From NCBI GenBank assembly GCA_002417905.1, contig DIDB01000098.1, forward strand, positions 1 through 6,513: DNA of 6,513 nucleotides, in the 5' to 3' direction. Shown piece after piece: positions 1 to 5,403 of the stretch. The position numbers were made by a program, and so were the translations under genes. The DNA is from Pseudomonadaceae bacterium UBA5811 (GTDB lineage Bacteria > Pseudomonadota > Gammaproteobacteria > Pseudomonadales > Pseudomonadaceae). Positions within the stretch are counted from its first letter, which is position 1. Every line of letters starts with the position of its first letter. The notes under the pieces were generated by a model that worked only from the letters and a program-made list of their open reading frames with translations, did no database searches and was not told the DNA's origin.

Positions 1-310
1 GGCCTTCTATATAGCCACTTTTGTGGCTGAGCTGCTGCTGGGCCTGCTGGCCAGCCTGATTGTGATGTGGTTCTCGCGCCAGCGCGAATTCCGGGCGGAC
101 GAAGCCGGTGCCCAGCTGGCCGGAACCGGAGCCATGGTCGGTGCCCTGCGCCGCCTGCAGGCCGAACAGGACATTCCGGTCCAGATGCCGGATAGCCTGA
201 CGGCTTTCGGTATCAATGCGGCAGGCAAGGACCGGCTGGCTGGCCTGTTTCTCAGCCACCCGCCGCTGGAGGAGCGGATCGCCGCCCTGACCCATCGTCG
301 TCATGGCTGA
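1..310 (+). CDS. htpX: Protease HtpX, C-terminal fragment
   Basis: The gene enters from the left edge and is read in the frame starting at base 2, giving about 102 residues before the TGA at 308-310. HtpX is an inner-membrane zinc metalloprotease (M48 family) that degrades misfolded membrane proteins under envelope stress. The fragment starts in a hydrophobic stretch (last membrane segment, roughly residues 1-24), followed by SRQREFRADEAGA; in this family the Glu of REFRAD is the third zinc ligand after the HExxH pair, which lies outside the window. The family-typical ending LFLSHPPLEERIAAL is also present. The GTG at 23 is an internal valine, not a start. A strong terminator follows 20 bp after the stop. 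The identification is secure; nothing can be said about the missing N-terminal part. Confidence 0.93.
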   Translation, partial: AFYIATFVAELLLGLLASLIVMWFSRQREFRADEAGAQLAGTGAMVGALRRLQAEQDIPVQMPDSLTAFGINAAGKDRLAGLFLSHPPLEERIAALTHRRHG

Positions 311-329
311 TAACCCCTGCCGCAAAGCA

Positions 330-366
330 AAAAAGCCATCCCGGAGAGCGTCCGGGATGGCTTTTT
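330..366. terminator. Bidirectional intrinsic terminator between htpX and deaD
   Basis: A perfect 16-bp inverted repeat (330-345 paired with 351-366) has a 5-nt loop, GAGCG. The core is GCCATCCCGGA/TCCGGGATGGC, flanked by A5 on the left and T5 on the right, so a T-tract follows the stem on both strands. It lies between two convergent genes, 20 bp after the htpX stop and 20 bp after the deaD stop, so it should end transcription from both sides. Confidence 0.95.
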
Positions 367-385
367 ATTTAACCACAGGCAGGAC

Positions 386-2035
386 TCAGCCTTCCCGGTA
401 ACGCCGCAGCTTCAGCTGCTTGCCACCAACCCGGGTGTCTTTCAGACGGCCCAGCAAACGGTCCAGACCATCCTCGGGCAGCTCAACCAGACTGAAACTG
501 TCACGAACCTGGATCCGGCCAATAGCATCCCGGGCCAACCCACCCTCATTCAGGATGGCGCCCAGCAGGTTACGGGCGGCAATACCATCCCGGGTTCCCA
601 GCGGGGTACGGCAACGGACCCGTCCTTCCAGTACAGGCATGGGTGCCCGGCGCTCACGGCCTTCACTACGGCTCCGCTCTCTGGCCGAAGCATCCGGTAC
701 CAGTGGCTGCTCCTGCTCCAGCTCGGCCAGGGTCATGGCCTGCCCCTGGGTCAGACGGGCCAGCAGAGCCATGGCCAGCTGGTCCGCCGAGCAGTCCAGA
801 CTGCCCATCAGCTGCTGGCACAGCTCGCCATGCGTCTCTGCAGCACACTCAGCCAGCGGCTTCAGGGCAGTCGTCAGCTTGCGGATCCGGGCATCGAGCA
901 CCTGACGGGAATCCGGCAGACGGACTTCAGCCACTTTCTGGCCGGTCACCCGCTCAATGACCTGCAGCATGCGCCGCTCCCGGGGCGTCACCAGCAGCAG
1001 GGCACGCCCTTCCCGGCCGGCCCGGCCGGTCCGTCCGATCCGGTGTACATAGGACTCCGGGTCATAGGGCATGTCCACATTCAGCACATGGGTAATGCGG
1101 GGCACATCAATCCCCCGGGCGGCCACATCGGTGGCCACCACAATGTCCAGCCGGCCATCTTTAAGGGAGTCGATCACCCGCTCCCGCTGGTTCTGGGCAA
1201 TATCACCATTCAGGGCCGCAACACGATAACCTTTGGCTTCCAGGGCGCTGGCCAGATCCAGGGTCGCCTGTTTGGTACGGACAAAGGCGATCAGGGCATC
1301 GAAATCCTCAACCTCCAGCAGCCGGAGCACCGCCGGGACCTTCTGGTCCGCATGAATCAGCAGATGGGCCTGTTCGATGCGGGCTACTGTCTGGGTTTTG
1401 GCCGCAATCTTGACATGCCTTGGCTCCCGCAGGTGCTTTTCCGCTATTTCCCGGATGGAGTGCGGCAGGGTTGCCGAGAACAGCAGGCTCTGCCGGGTTT
1501 CCGGCATGGCCTGGAAGATGACCTCCAGATCCTCCATAAAGCCCAGCTTGAGCATTTCGTCTGCTTCGTCCAGCACCAGGTGCCGGATAGTAGACAGCAG
1601 GGCTTCATTGCGGCCCAGGTGATCGACCAGCCGGCCCGGGGTAGCCACGATGATCTGGGCACCCTGGCGCAGCTGGCGCAGTTGCAGGGACATGGGAGCC
1701 CCGCCATAAATAGCAACTACACTGACACCGGGCAGCTGGGTCGAATAATTTTCGAAAGCCGTGGCCACCTGCAGGGCCAGCTCCCGCGTCGGGGCCAGAA
1801 CCAGCGCCTGCGGCTCACGCCGGGCCGGATCAATCCGGGACAGGATGGGCAGGGCAAAAGCGGCCGTCTTGCCGGTACCGGTCTGGGCCTGGCCAATCAT
1901 GTCATGTCCGGCCAGAATTTCTGGAATGGCCTGGGCCTGAATGGGGGAAGGCTCTTCATAACCGGCCATGGTAATGGCTGCAAGTACGGAAGGATGAATA
2001 CCGAGAGCGGCAAAGCCGCCGGTGGGCTGAGTCAT
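386..2035 (-). CDS. deaD: DEAD-box ATP-dependent RNA helicase, DeaD/CsdA type
   Basis: ATP-dependent RNA helicase of 549 residues. By family knowledge it unwinds short RNA duplexes during ribosome assembly and mRNA turnover and matters most in the cold. All core motifs are visible: Q motif (GYEEPSPIQ, about 25-33), motif I AQTGTGKT (50-57), PTREL (82-86), TPGR (132-135), DEAD (156-159), SAT (187-189), ATDVAARGID (301-310) and HRIGRTGR (331-338). After a helical linker and a short charged stretch (RERSRSEGRERR) comes a DbpA-type RNA-binding domain (about 470-546) containing GARNLL-like and NEGGL elements and SFSLVELP, which separates it from RhlE/RhlB/SrmB. It is shorter than E. coli DeaD (629 aa), with no long basic tail. 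Start: the ATG at 2035 has AGAGG seven bases upstream; in-frame starts at 2053 (ATG) and 2110 (GTG) would add residues unlike the family. It ends at the shared terminator. Confidence 0.95.
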   Translation of the reverse strand: MTQPTGGFAALGIHPSVLAAITMAGYEEPSPIQAQAIPEILAGHDMIGQAQTGTGKTAAFALPILSRIDPARREPQALVLAPTRELALQVATAFENYSTQLPGVSVVAIYGGAPMSLQLRQLRQGAQIIVATPGRLVDHLGRNEALLSTIRHLVLDEADEMLKLGFMEDLEVIFQAMPETRQSLLFSATLPHSIREIAEKHLREPRHVKIAAKTQTVARIEQAHLLIHADQKVPAVLRLLEVEDFDALIAFVRTKQATLDLASALEAKGYRVAALNGDIAQNQRERVIDSLKDGRLDIVVATDVAARGIDVPRITHVLNVDMPYDPESYVHRIGRTGRAGREGRALLLVTPRERRMLQVIERVTGQKVAEVRLPDSRQVLDARIRKLTTALKPLAECAAETHGELCQQLMGSLDCSADQLAMALLARLTQGQAMTLAELEQEQPLVPDASARERSRSEGRERRAPMPVLEGRVRCRTPLGTRDGIAARNLLGAILNEGGLARDAIGRIQVRDSFSLVELPEDGLDRLLGRLKDTRVGGKQLKLRRYREG

Positions 2036-2250
2036 GGGTCTGCCTCTATGCATCCGCAAACACCCATGAGCCAGAACTGCATAGACCGTGAAAGACCCTT
2101 TTGGGGTCACCCTGGCAGCCTGGTCGTAGAGAATTTGCGAAACCGCGAGTGAATGGGAATATGAAACGTGGGTCCGGTGACGGACATCTGCCCTGTCAGC
2201 AATGGCGAGGGGTGGAGATCTTTCCGGAATCCGACCTGTCGTTCGACAGA
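2036..2250 (-). promoter_or_regulatory. Long structured 5' leader of deaD
   Basis: From the predicted transcription start near 2250 to the deaD ATG there are about 215 nt without a convincing gene. Read on the minus strand, the leader holds several perfect small hairpins: CTGTC-GAAC-GACAG-like at 2236-2249, GTCCG-TCAC-CGGAC at 2172-2185 and GACCC-CAAAA-GGGTC at 2094-2108. Next to the gene, two nested stems pair across the ribosome binding site: TCTATGCA (2085-2078) with TGCATAGA (2052-2045), and GGGTCT (2098-2093) with AGACCC (2041-2036). The inner stem contains the AGA of the AGAGG ribosome binding site, and the outer one abuts the ATG. A long leader that controls cold induction is known for E. 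coli csdA; control of this one is my inference. Confidence 0.5.
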
Positions 2251-2277
2251 AGTTGCACTATAACAAATTGTTAGCAT
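2107..2277 (-). CDS. Possible 56-residue ORF with a strong ribosome binding site
   Basis: An ATG at 2277 is preceded on the minus strand by GGAGGGAGG with 7 bases of spacing, the strongest Shine-Dalgarno in the window. It opens a 56-codon frame (MLTICYSATSVERQVG...) that stops with a TGA at 2109-2107. The stop overlaps a GTG at 2110 that is in frame with deaD (GTGA). The product matches no family I know and has no clear membrane segment or motif. It spans the predicted deaD -10, so it could only be made from transcripts arriving from the upstream gene. The same frame is open further upstream in GC-rich coding DNA, so it could be open by chance. Listed as a candidate only. Confidence 0.2.
   Translation of the reverse strand: MLTICYSATSVERQVGFRKDLHPSPLLTGQMSVTGPTFHIPIHSRFRKFSTTRLPG
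2257..2265 (-). promoter_or_regulatory. Probable extended -10 promoter for deaD
   Basis: On the minus strand the sequence reads TGTTATAGT: a TATAGT -10 hexamer (2262-2257) with the TG of an extended -10 one base upstream (2265-2264). The -35 position at 17-bp spacing (GCGCAA) is poor, as is usual for extended -10 promoters. The surrounding 2251-2280 is AT-rich against a GC-rich background. Transcription would start near 2250, at the edge of the CTGTCGTTCGACAG dyad (2236-2249). Confidence 0.5.
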
Positions 2278-2326
2278 TATTGCGCCTCCCTCCGGCAGCT
2301 TTCTGTGGAACAGATTCTTTCCGGAC

Positions 2327-3094
2327 TCAACTGGCCGGGCGGACCTGCTCCAGCAGCGGCTGCAACGAGTAGCCCAGCGCCGGAGCCAGCGCCTGCAGCC
2401 GTGCCCGGACAGACAGGAAGTCCGGCTGCTGCTCCAGGCTGGCGGGGACCAGCAGCACCACATTACCCTCCTGAACCGGGCACTCCCAGTAATGCCGATG
2501 AAACAGCCCGCGCAGCAGGGCGGCGCCTAGCGGAGCTCCACGGGCCGTCCCCCACTGATTGATGATCAGCCAGCCACCGGGATGCAGCCGCTGCTGGCAC
2601 TGCTCCAGAAACCCCCAGGCCAGATGGCCGGCGGCCGGCCCTGTGTCGGTATACAGGTCCACAAAGATCAGGTCGGCCATCTCGGCCTGTGGCAGCAGGC
2701 TCATGGCATCCCCGACCTGCAGGGTCAGGCGCGGATCATCCGCAAAACCCAGCAGCTGGCGGGCCAGCCGCAAGACCTCAGGGCGCAGCTCAATGACCTC
2801 CACATCCTGCAACGGCAGAAAACGCAAACAGGCCTGGGTCAGGCTGCCTGCCCCAAGTCCCAGAAACAGGGCCGACTCGGGCGCCGGATGACAGAGGGCA
2901 CCCAGCAGCATGGCCCGGGTGTAGTCATACTCCAGCCAGGCCGGGTCGGGCATAAAGACACAACTCTGCTCGACCGCATCCCCAAACTCCAGAAAACGGT
3001 ACGGCCCGCGCTCAATCACCCGGATAACCCCAAAGGCATCCTTTACTTCAGCCAGTCGCTGTTCTTCCTGCTCCACAAGGCCTCCCGCCAGCAC
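2327..3094 (-). CDS. Spermidine synthase-like protein, probably not a true aminopropyltransferase
   Basis: A Rossmann-fold protein of 255 residues in the spermidine synthase superfamily. The nucleotide-binding loop is ALFLGLGAGSLTQ (about 75-87), followed by VEVIELRPEVL, whose Glu should bind the ribose, then DDPRLTLQVGDAM and DLIFVDLYTDTGPA, which align with SpeE. The SpeE GGGDG loop reads GLGAG (Asp lost), YHEM reads YTRAM (His lost), and DxTDP reads DLYTD, so the second catalytic Asp is shifted. This suggests a methyltransferase-like or unknown reaction rather than spermidine synthesis. Start: no ATG is in frame. GTG at 3094 has GGAGG five bases upstream and is preferred; GTG at 3100 would add two residues, and GTG at 3076 also has a GGGAGG. 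It diverges from rssA and lies upstream of deaD on the same strand. No strong terminator follows, so some read-through into deaD is possible. Confidence 0.85.
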   Translation of the reverse strand: MLAGGLVEQEEQRLAEVKDAFGVIRVIERGPYRFLEFGDAVEQSCVFMPDPAWLEYDYTRAMLLGALCHPAPESALFLGLGAGSLTQACLRFLPLQDVEVIELRPEVLRLARQLLGFADDPRLTLQVGDAMSLLPQAEMADLIFVDLYTDTGPAAGHLAWGFLEQCQQRLHPGGWLIINQWGTARGAPLGAALLRGLFHRHYWECPVQEGNVVLLVPASLEQQPDFLSVRARLQALAPALGYSLQPLLEQVRPAS

Positions 3095-3102
3095 ATGCAC
3101 CT

Positions 3103-3160
3103 CCGGACAGACCCGCCCCGGCAGCCAGAAATGCGGCCTGTCCGGTATGTCCGGTCCGGA
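3103..3160. repeat. Clustered TGTCCGG repeats and inverted repeat in the divergent spacer
   Basis: Between the divergent genes, TGTCCGG occurs directly repeated at 3139-3145 and 3148-3154 (9-bp period), followed at once by the palindrome TCCGGA (3155-3160). The inverse copy CCGGACAG lies at 3103-3110 and pairs perfectly with CTGTCCGG at 3138-3145. With one G-U pair the stem extends to 11 bp (3103-3113 with 3135-3145). It may be an operator in DNA or a hairpin in the minus-strand mRNA. Confidence 0.5.
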
Positions 3161-3165
3161 TTACA
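3160..3165 (-). promoter_or_regulatory. Weak candidate -10 for the spermidine synthase-like gene
   Basis: The minus strand reads TGTAAT (5 of 6 matches to TATAAT) with a start point expected near 3153, about 60 nt before the preferred GTG. No good -35 is present at 16-18 bp spacing. The start point would fall among the TGTCCGG repeats, which could then act as an operator. Confidence 0.25.
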
Positions 3166-3204
3166 TGGCAGGATGCCAGAAAAACACCTCGCAGGGATTT
3201 CAGG

Positions 3205-4200
3205 ATGAGCCGCAAAATTGCACTGGTGCTGGGCTCCGGCGGAGCCAGAGGCTATGCCCATATCGGTGTCATCGAAGAGCTGGAAAGCCGGGGATACCAG
3301 ATCGCCTGCATTGCCGGCTGCTCGGTAGGTGCCGTAATTGGTGGCATTCATGCGGCCGGCCGCCTTGCTCCTTACCGGGAATGGGTGGAAAGCCTGGATT
3401 ACCTGGATGTCATGCGCCTGCTGGACGTCAGCTTCAATCTGGGTGCCATCCGTGGCGAAAAGATTTTTGGCCGGATCCGGGACATCGTGGGTGATATCCA
3501 TATCGAGAACCTGCCGGTCGCATTCACCGCCGTGGCCACTGACCTGACCAACCATCAGGAGGTCTGGTTCCAGGAGGGCTGCCTGCATCAGGCCATGCGG
3601 GCCTCGGCCGCCATTCCCAGCCTGTTCACGCCCGTCATCCTTGGCCGGCGGGTACTGGTAGATGGCGGCCTGCTAAACCCGCTACCCATCATCCCGGTGG
3701 TATCCAGCCACTGCGACCTCATCATCGCCGTCAACCTCTGCGCCACCGGCACTGCCTACGCGCTTCCAGGCCACGAGGCCCTGAATACCATGCCATCCTC
3801 ATCCGCCCCGCATTTCCGGCAGCTTCTGGAGGGCATTGGCAATCACCTCCCCTTCTGGCGGCATGCCAGCAAAAATACCGGACTGGCGGAAGCCCTGGAA
3901 ACCCGGAACGAAGCGCCGGACAGCCAAGGACTTCCCCGCTCAGCAGAGGGCGCCCGGGTTATCGATTTTACCGGTCCGGCCTCCATGCTGGAGCTGGTCA
4001 ACCAGAGTTTCGAGGTCATGCAGGACTCCCTGACCCAATACAAGATTGCCGGCTATCCCCCGGACATCCTGATCAGCATCCCGCGCCGGGCCTGCCGCTT
4101 TTTCGAGTTTTACAAGGCCAGCGCCCTGATTGAACTGGGCCGGCAGATTACCCGCAACACCCTCGAGCATTACGAGGAAACTCATGGCCGGCCGGCCTGA
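3205..4200 (+). CDS. rssA: Patatin-like phospholipase/esterase RssA
   Basis: A cytoplasmic patatin-family serine hydrolase of 331 residues with no signal peptide. The oxyanion-hole loop GSGGARGYAHIG spans residues 10-21, the nucleophile is Ser40 in GCSVG (38-42), and the catalytic Asp153 is in DGG; together these make the Ser-Asp dyad. Blocks typical of RssA follow: VATDLTNHQEVWFQEG, RASAAIPSLF and, near the C-terminus, IAGYPPDILI (281-290). It is about 30 residues longer than E. coli RssA (301 aa), with most of the extra in the poorly conserved stretch 184-256. The physiological substrate of RssA is unknown; lipid ester hydrolysis is inferred from the family. The ATG at 3205 is placed by CAGGG eight bases upstream and by family length. 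It diverges from the spermidine synthase-like gene and overlaps ydiK by 19 bp at its 3' end. Confidence 0.92.
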   Translation: MSRKIALVLGSGGARGYAHIGVIEELESRGYQIACIAGCSVGAVIGGIHAAGRLAPYREWVESLDYLDVMRLLDVSFNLGAIRGEKIFGRIRDIVGDIHIENLPVAFTAVATDLTNHQEVWFQEGCLHQAMRASAAIPSLFTPVILGRRVLVDGGLLNPLPIIPVVSSHCDLIIAVNLCATGTAYALPGHEALNTMPSSSAPHFRQLLEGIGNHLPFWRHASKNTGLAEALETRNEAPDSQGLPRSAEGARVIDFTGPASMLELVNQSFEVMQDSLTQYKIAGYPPDILISIPRRACRFFEFYKASALIELGRQITRNTLEHYEETHGRPA

Positions 4201-4215
4201 TCCCGGCTGGCCGGC
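4182..4215. terminator. GC-rich hairpin at the overlapping rssA/ydiK 3' ends
   Basis: GCCGGCCGGCC (4187-4197) pairs with GGCTGGCCGGC (4205-4215) around a 7-nt loop, forming 11 bp with one G-T mismatch (a G-U pair in the plus-strand RNA). The rssA stop codon lies at the loop. There is no T-tract, so it is at best a weak, Rho-assisted or RNA-stabilising element. A second short dyad, CCCCG-TAAC-CGGGG, follows at 4219-4232. No other terminator separates the two convergent genes. Confidence 0.35.
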
Positions 4216-5267
4216 GTACCCCGTAACCGGGGGCCACCGTCCTGCACCCAGTCATTCAGCAGACTGTAAGCCACTGCCAGCAGGGTTGGCCCCAGGAACA
4301 GTCCCATAAAACCAAAAGCCAGAATGCCGCCAAATACTCCCAGCAGCACCACGACCACCGGCAGGTTTCCACCCCGGCTGATCAGATAAGGCTTGAGGAA
4401 ATTGTCCACGCCGCTGATCACAAAGGTGCCCCAGATCCCCAGAAAGATGGCGTAACCATAATCCTCCTGCCAGGCCAGCCAGGCCGCGGCCGGAATCCAC
4501 ACCAGCGGCGGCCCGGCCGGAATCAGGCTGAGGCCAAAGGTCAGCATGCCCAGCATCAGCGCTCCGGGTACCCCGGCAATCAGCAGCCCGATCAGCGCCA
4601 GCAGCCCCTGGGCCGCTGCAGTACCAATCACACCATTCACCACCCGCTGGATGGTGCCGGCAATCAGGGCCAGATAGTGCCCGGCCGCCTGCGGACCGAT
4701 CAGCCGCTGCAGGATCCCGCGGACAAAACCGGCCAGCCTGGGGCCATCACGATAGAAAAAGAACACCAGCACCAGACTCAGGCTCAGCTCCAGCAGCCCG
4801 GCGCCAGCCCGGGCACTGTGCACCAGCAGCCAGTTGCCCATCTCGCCCAGATAGGGCCGCACCCGGACAAAAAACGCCGTACCTTCCTTGTCCAGCGTCT
4901 GCCAGGCTTCAGCCAGCCAGGGGCCAACCAAAGGCAGCTCGACCAGCCAGCCGGGCAGATCCGGCAGACCCGCCACCTGGTAGTCACGGATCAGGGTATT
5001 GAGGGCCCGGATATAATCAGCCAGATCAAAGCCCAGCAGAACCAGCGGCACAGCCACCAGCACCATCCAGCCCACCGTCAGGATGCCCGCCGCCAGGGAC
5101 TCCCGGCCATCCAGCCAGCGGGTCAGATGACGCATCAGGGGCCAGCTGGCAAAAGCCAGCACAGCGGCCCAGAACAGCACCGAGGCAAAGGGTGCCAGCA
5201 CCCACAGGCAGGCGCCCAGCAGGCCCAACAGGAGAATCTGGATCAGCAACCGGTCACTACTGAGCAT
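4182..5267 (-). CDS. ydiK: AI-2E family transporter, YdiK-like
   Basis: An inner-membrane protein of 361 residues of the AI-2E (PerM/TqsA/YdiK) family. Hydrophobic segments lie at about 7-25, 26-43, 57-82, 155-173, 212-233, 235-267, 271-287 and 303-338 (probably two spans), giving the family's eight-helix layout with a long loop between the third and fourth. Collinear with E. coli YdiK (370 aa) are VRPYLG, AGVPGALM, the GPPLVWIPA stretch, VDNFLKPYLI and LPVVVVLLGVFGG. The substrate is unknown: family members have been linked to AI-2 export and to cation/proton exchange, and nothing here decides between them. Start: the ATG at 5267 has GGTGGA about eight bases upstream; the TTG at 5273 is less likely. 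It is 136 bp from sixA and has its own promoter. Its 3' end overlaps rssA. Confidence 0.92.
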   Translation of the reverse strand: MLSSDRLLIQILLLGLLGACLWVLAPFASVLFWAAVLAFASWPLMRHLTRWLDGRESLAAGILTVGWMVLVAVPLVLLGFDLADYIRALNTLIRDYQVAGLPDLPGWLVELPLVGPWLAEAWQTLDKEGTAFFVRVRPYLGEMGNWLLVHSARAGAGLLELSLSLVLVFFFYRDGPRLAGFVRGILQRLIGPQAAGHYLALIAGTIQRVVNGVIGTAAAQGLLALIGLLIAGVPGALMLGMLTFGLSLIPAGPPLVWIPAAAWLAWQEDYGYAIFLGIWGTFVISGVDNFLKPYLISRGGNLPVVVVLLGVFGGILAFGFMGLFLGPTLLAVAYSLLNDWVQDGGPRLRGTPASRDQAGRP

Positions 5268-5310
5268 CTGCAAGGTCCACCCACGGACAGAAAAGAAATG
5301 GAGCCGCCAG

Positions 5311-5339
5311 ACTATAGCGGTTACGCCAGACGCTGCCGA
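5311..5339 (-). promoter_or_regulatory. Probable sigma-70 promoter for ydiK
   Basis: On the minus strand, TCGGCA (5339-5334, 4 of 6 matches to TTGACA) lies 17 bp from TATAGT (5316-5311, 5 of 6 matches to TATAAT). The start point would be near 5304, giving a 5' leader of about 37 nt before the ATG at 5267. It sits in the only gap between the gpsA-DUF4389-sixA run and ydiK, and suggests ydiK is transcribed on its own. A 7-bp dyad, TCCGGCG/CGCCGGA (5364-5370 with 5387-5393), lies between it and the sixA stop but lacks a T-tract. Confidence 0.5.
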
Positions 5340-5403
5340 CGGCCCGGGAGGCCAGTCTGCTTTTCCGGCGCGTCAGGGATGGGCACCGCCGGACCCGCAG
5401 CCC

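Noticed and set aside
830..2152. A 440-codon open frame on the plus strand, antisense to deaD
   Set aside because: Its product is a G/H/Q-rich, low-order sequence without any family feature, and the opposite strand carries a complete helicase with every motif. It is open because of the codon bias of the real gene.
2236..2249. CTGTCGTTCGACAG as a LexA box
   Set aside because: The gammaproteobacterial LexA site needs CTG and CAG 10 bases apart; here they are 8 apart, and the AT-rich centre is missing.
2302..2319. TCTGT-GGA-ACAGA followed by TTCTTT as a terminator
   Set aside because: The stem is only 5 bp with a 3-nt loop, and the T-rich side faces the plus strand, where no gene ends. On the minus strand, where it would be needed, the stem is followed by purines.
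2582..3208. A 208-codon plus-strand frame antisense to the spermidine synthase-like gene
   Set aside because: Gln/His-rich antisense shadow; the minus-strand frame has clear family motifs.
3043..3588. A minus-strand frame of 181 codons overlapping rssA and the spermidine synthase-like gene
   Set aside because: It lies antisense to the conserved RssA catalytic region and out of frame with the spermidine synthase-like gene. An ATG at 3096 in this frame sits next to the real GTG start but leads only to a 17-codon dead end.
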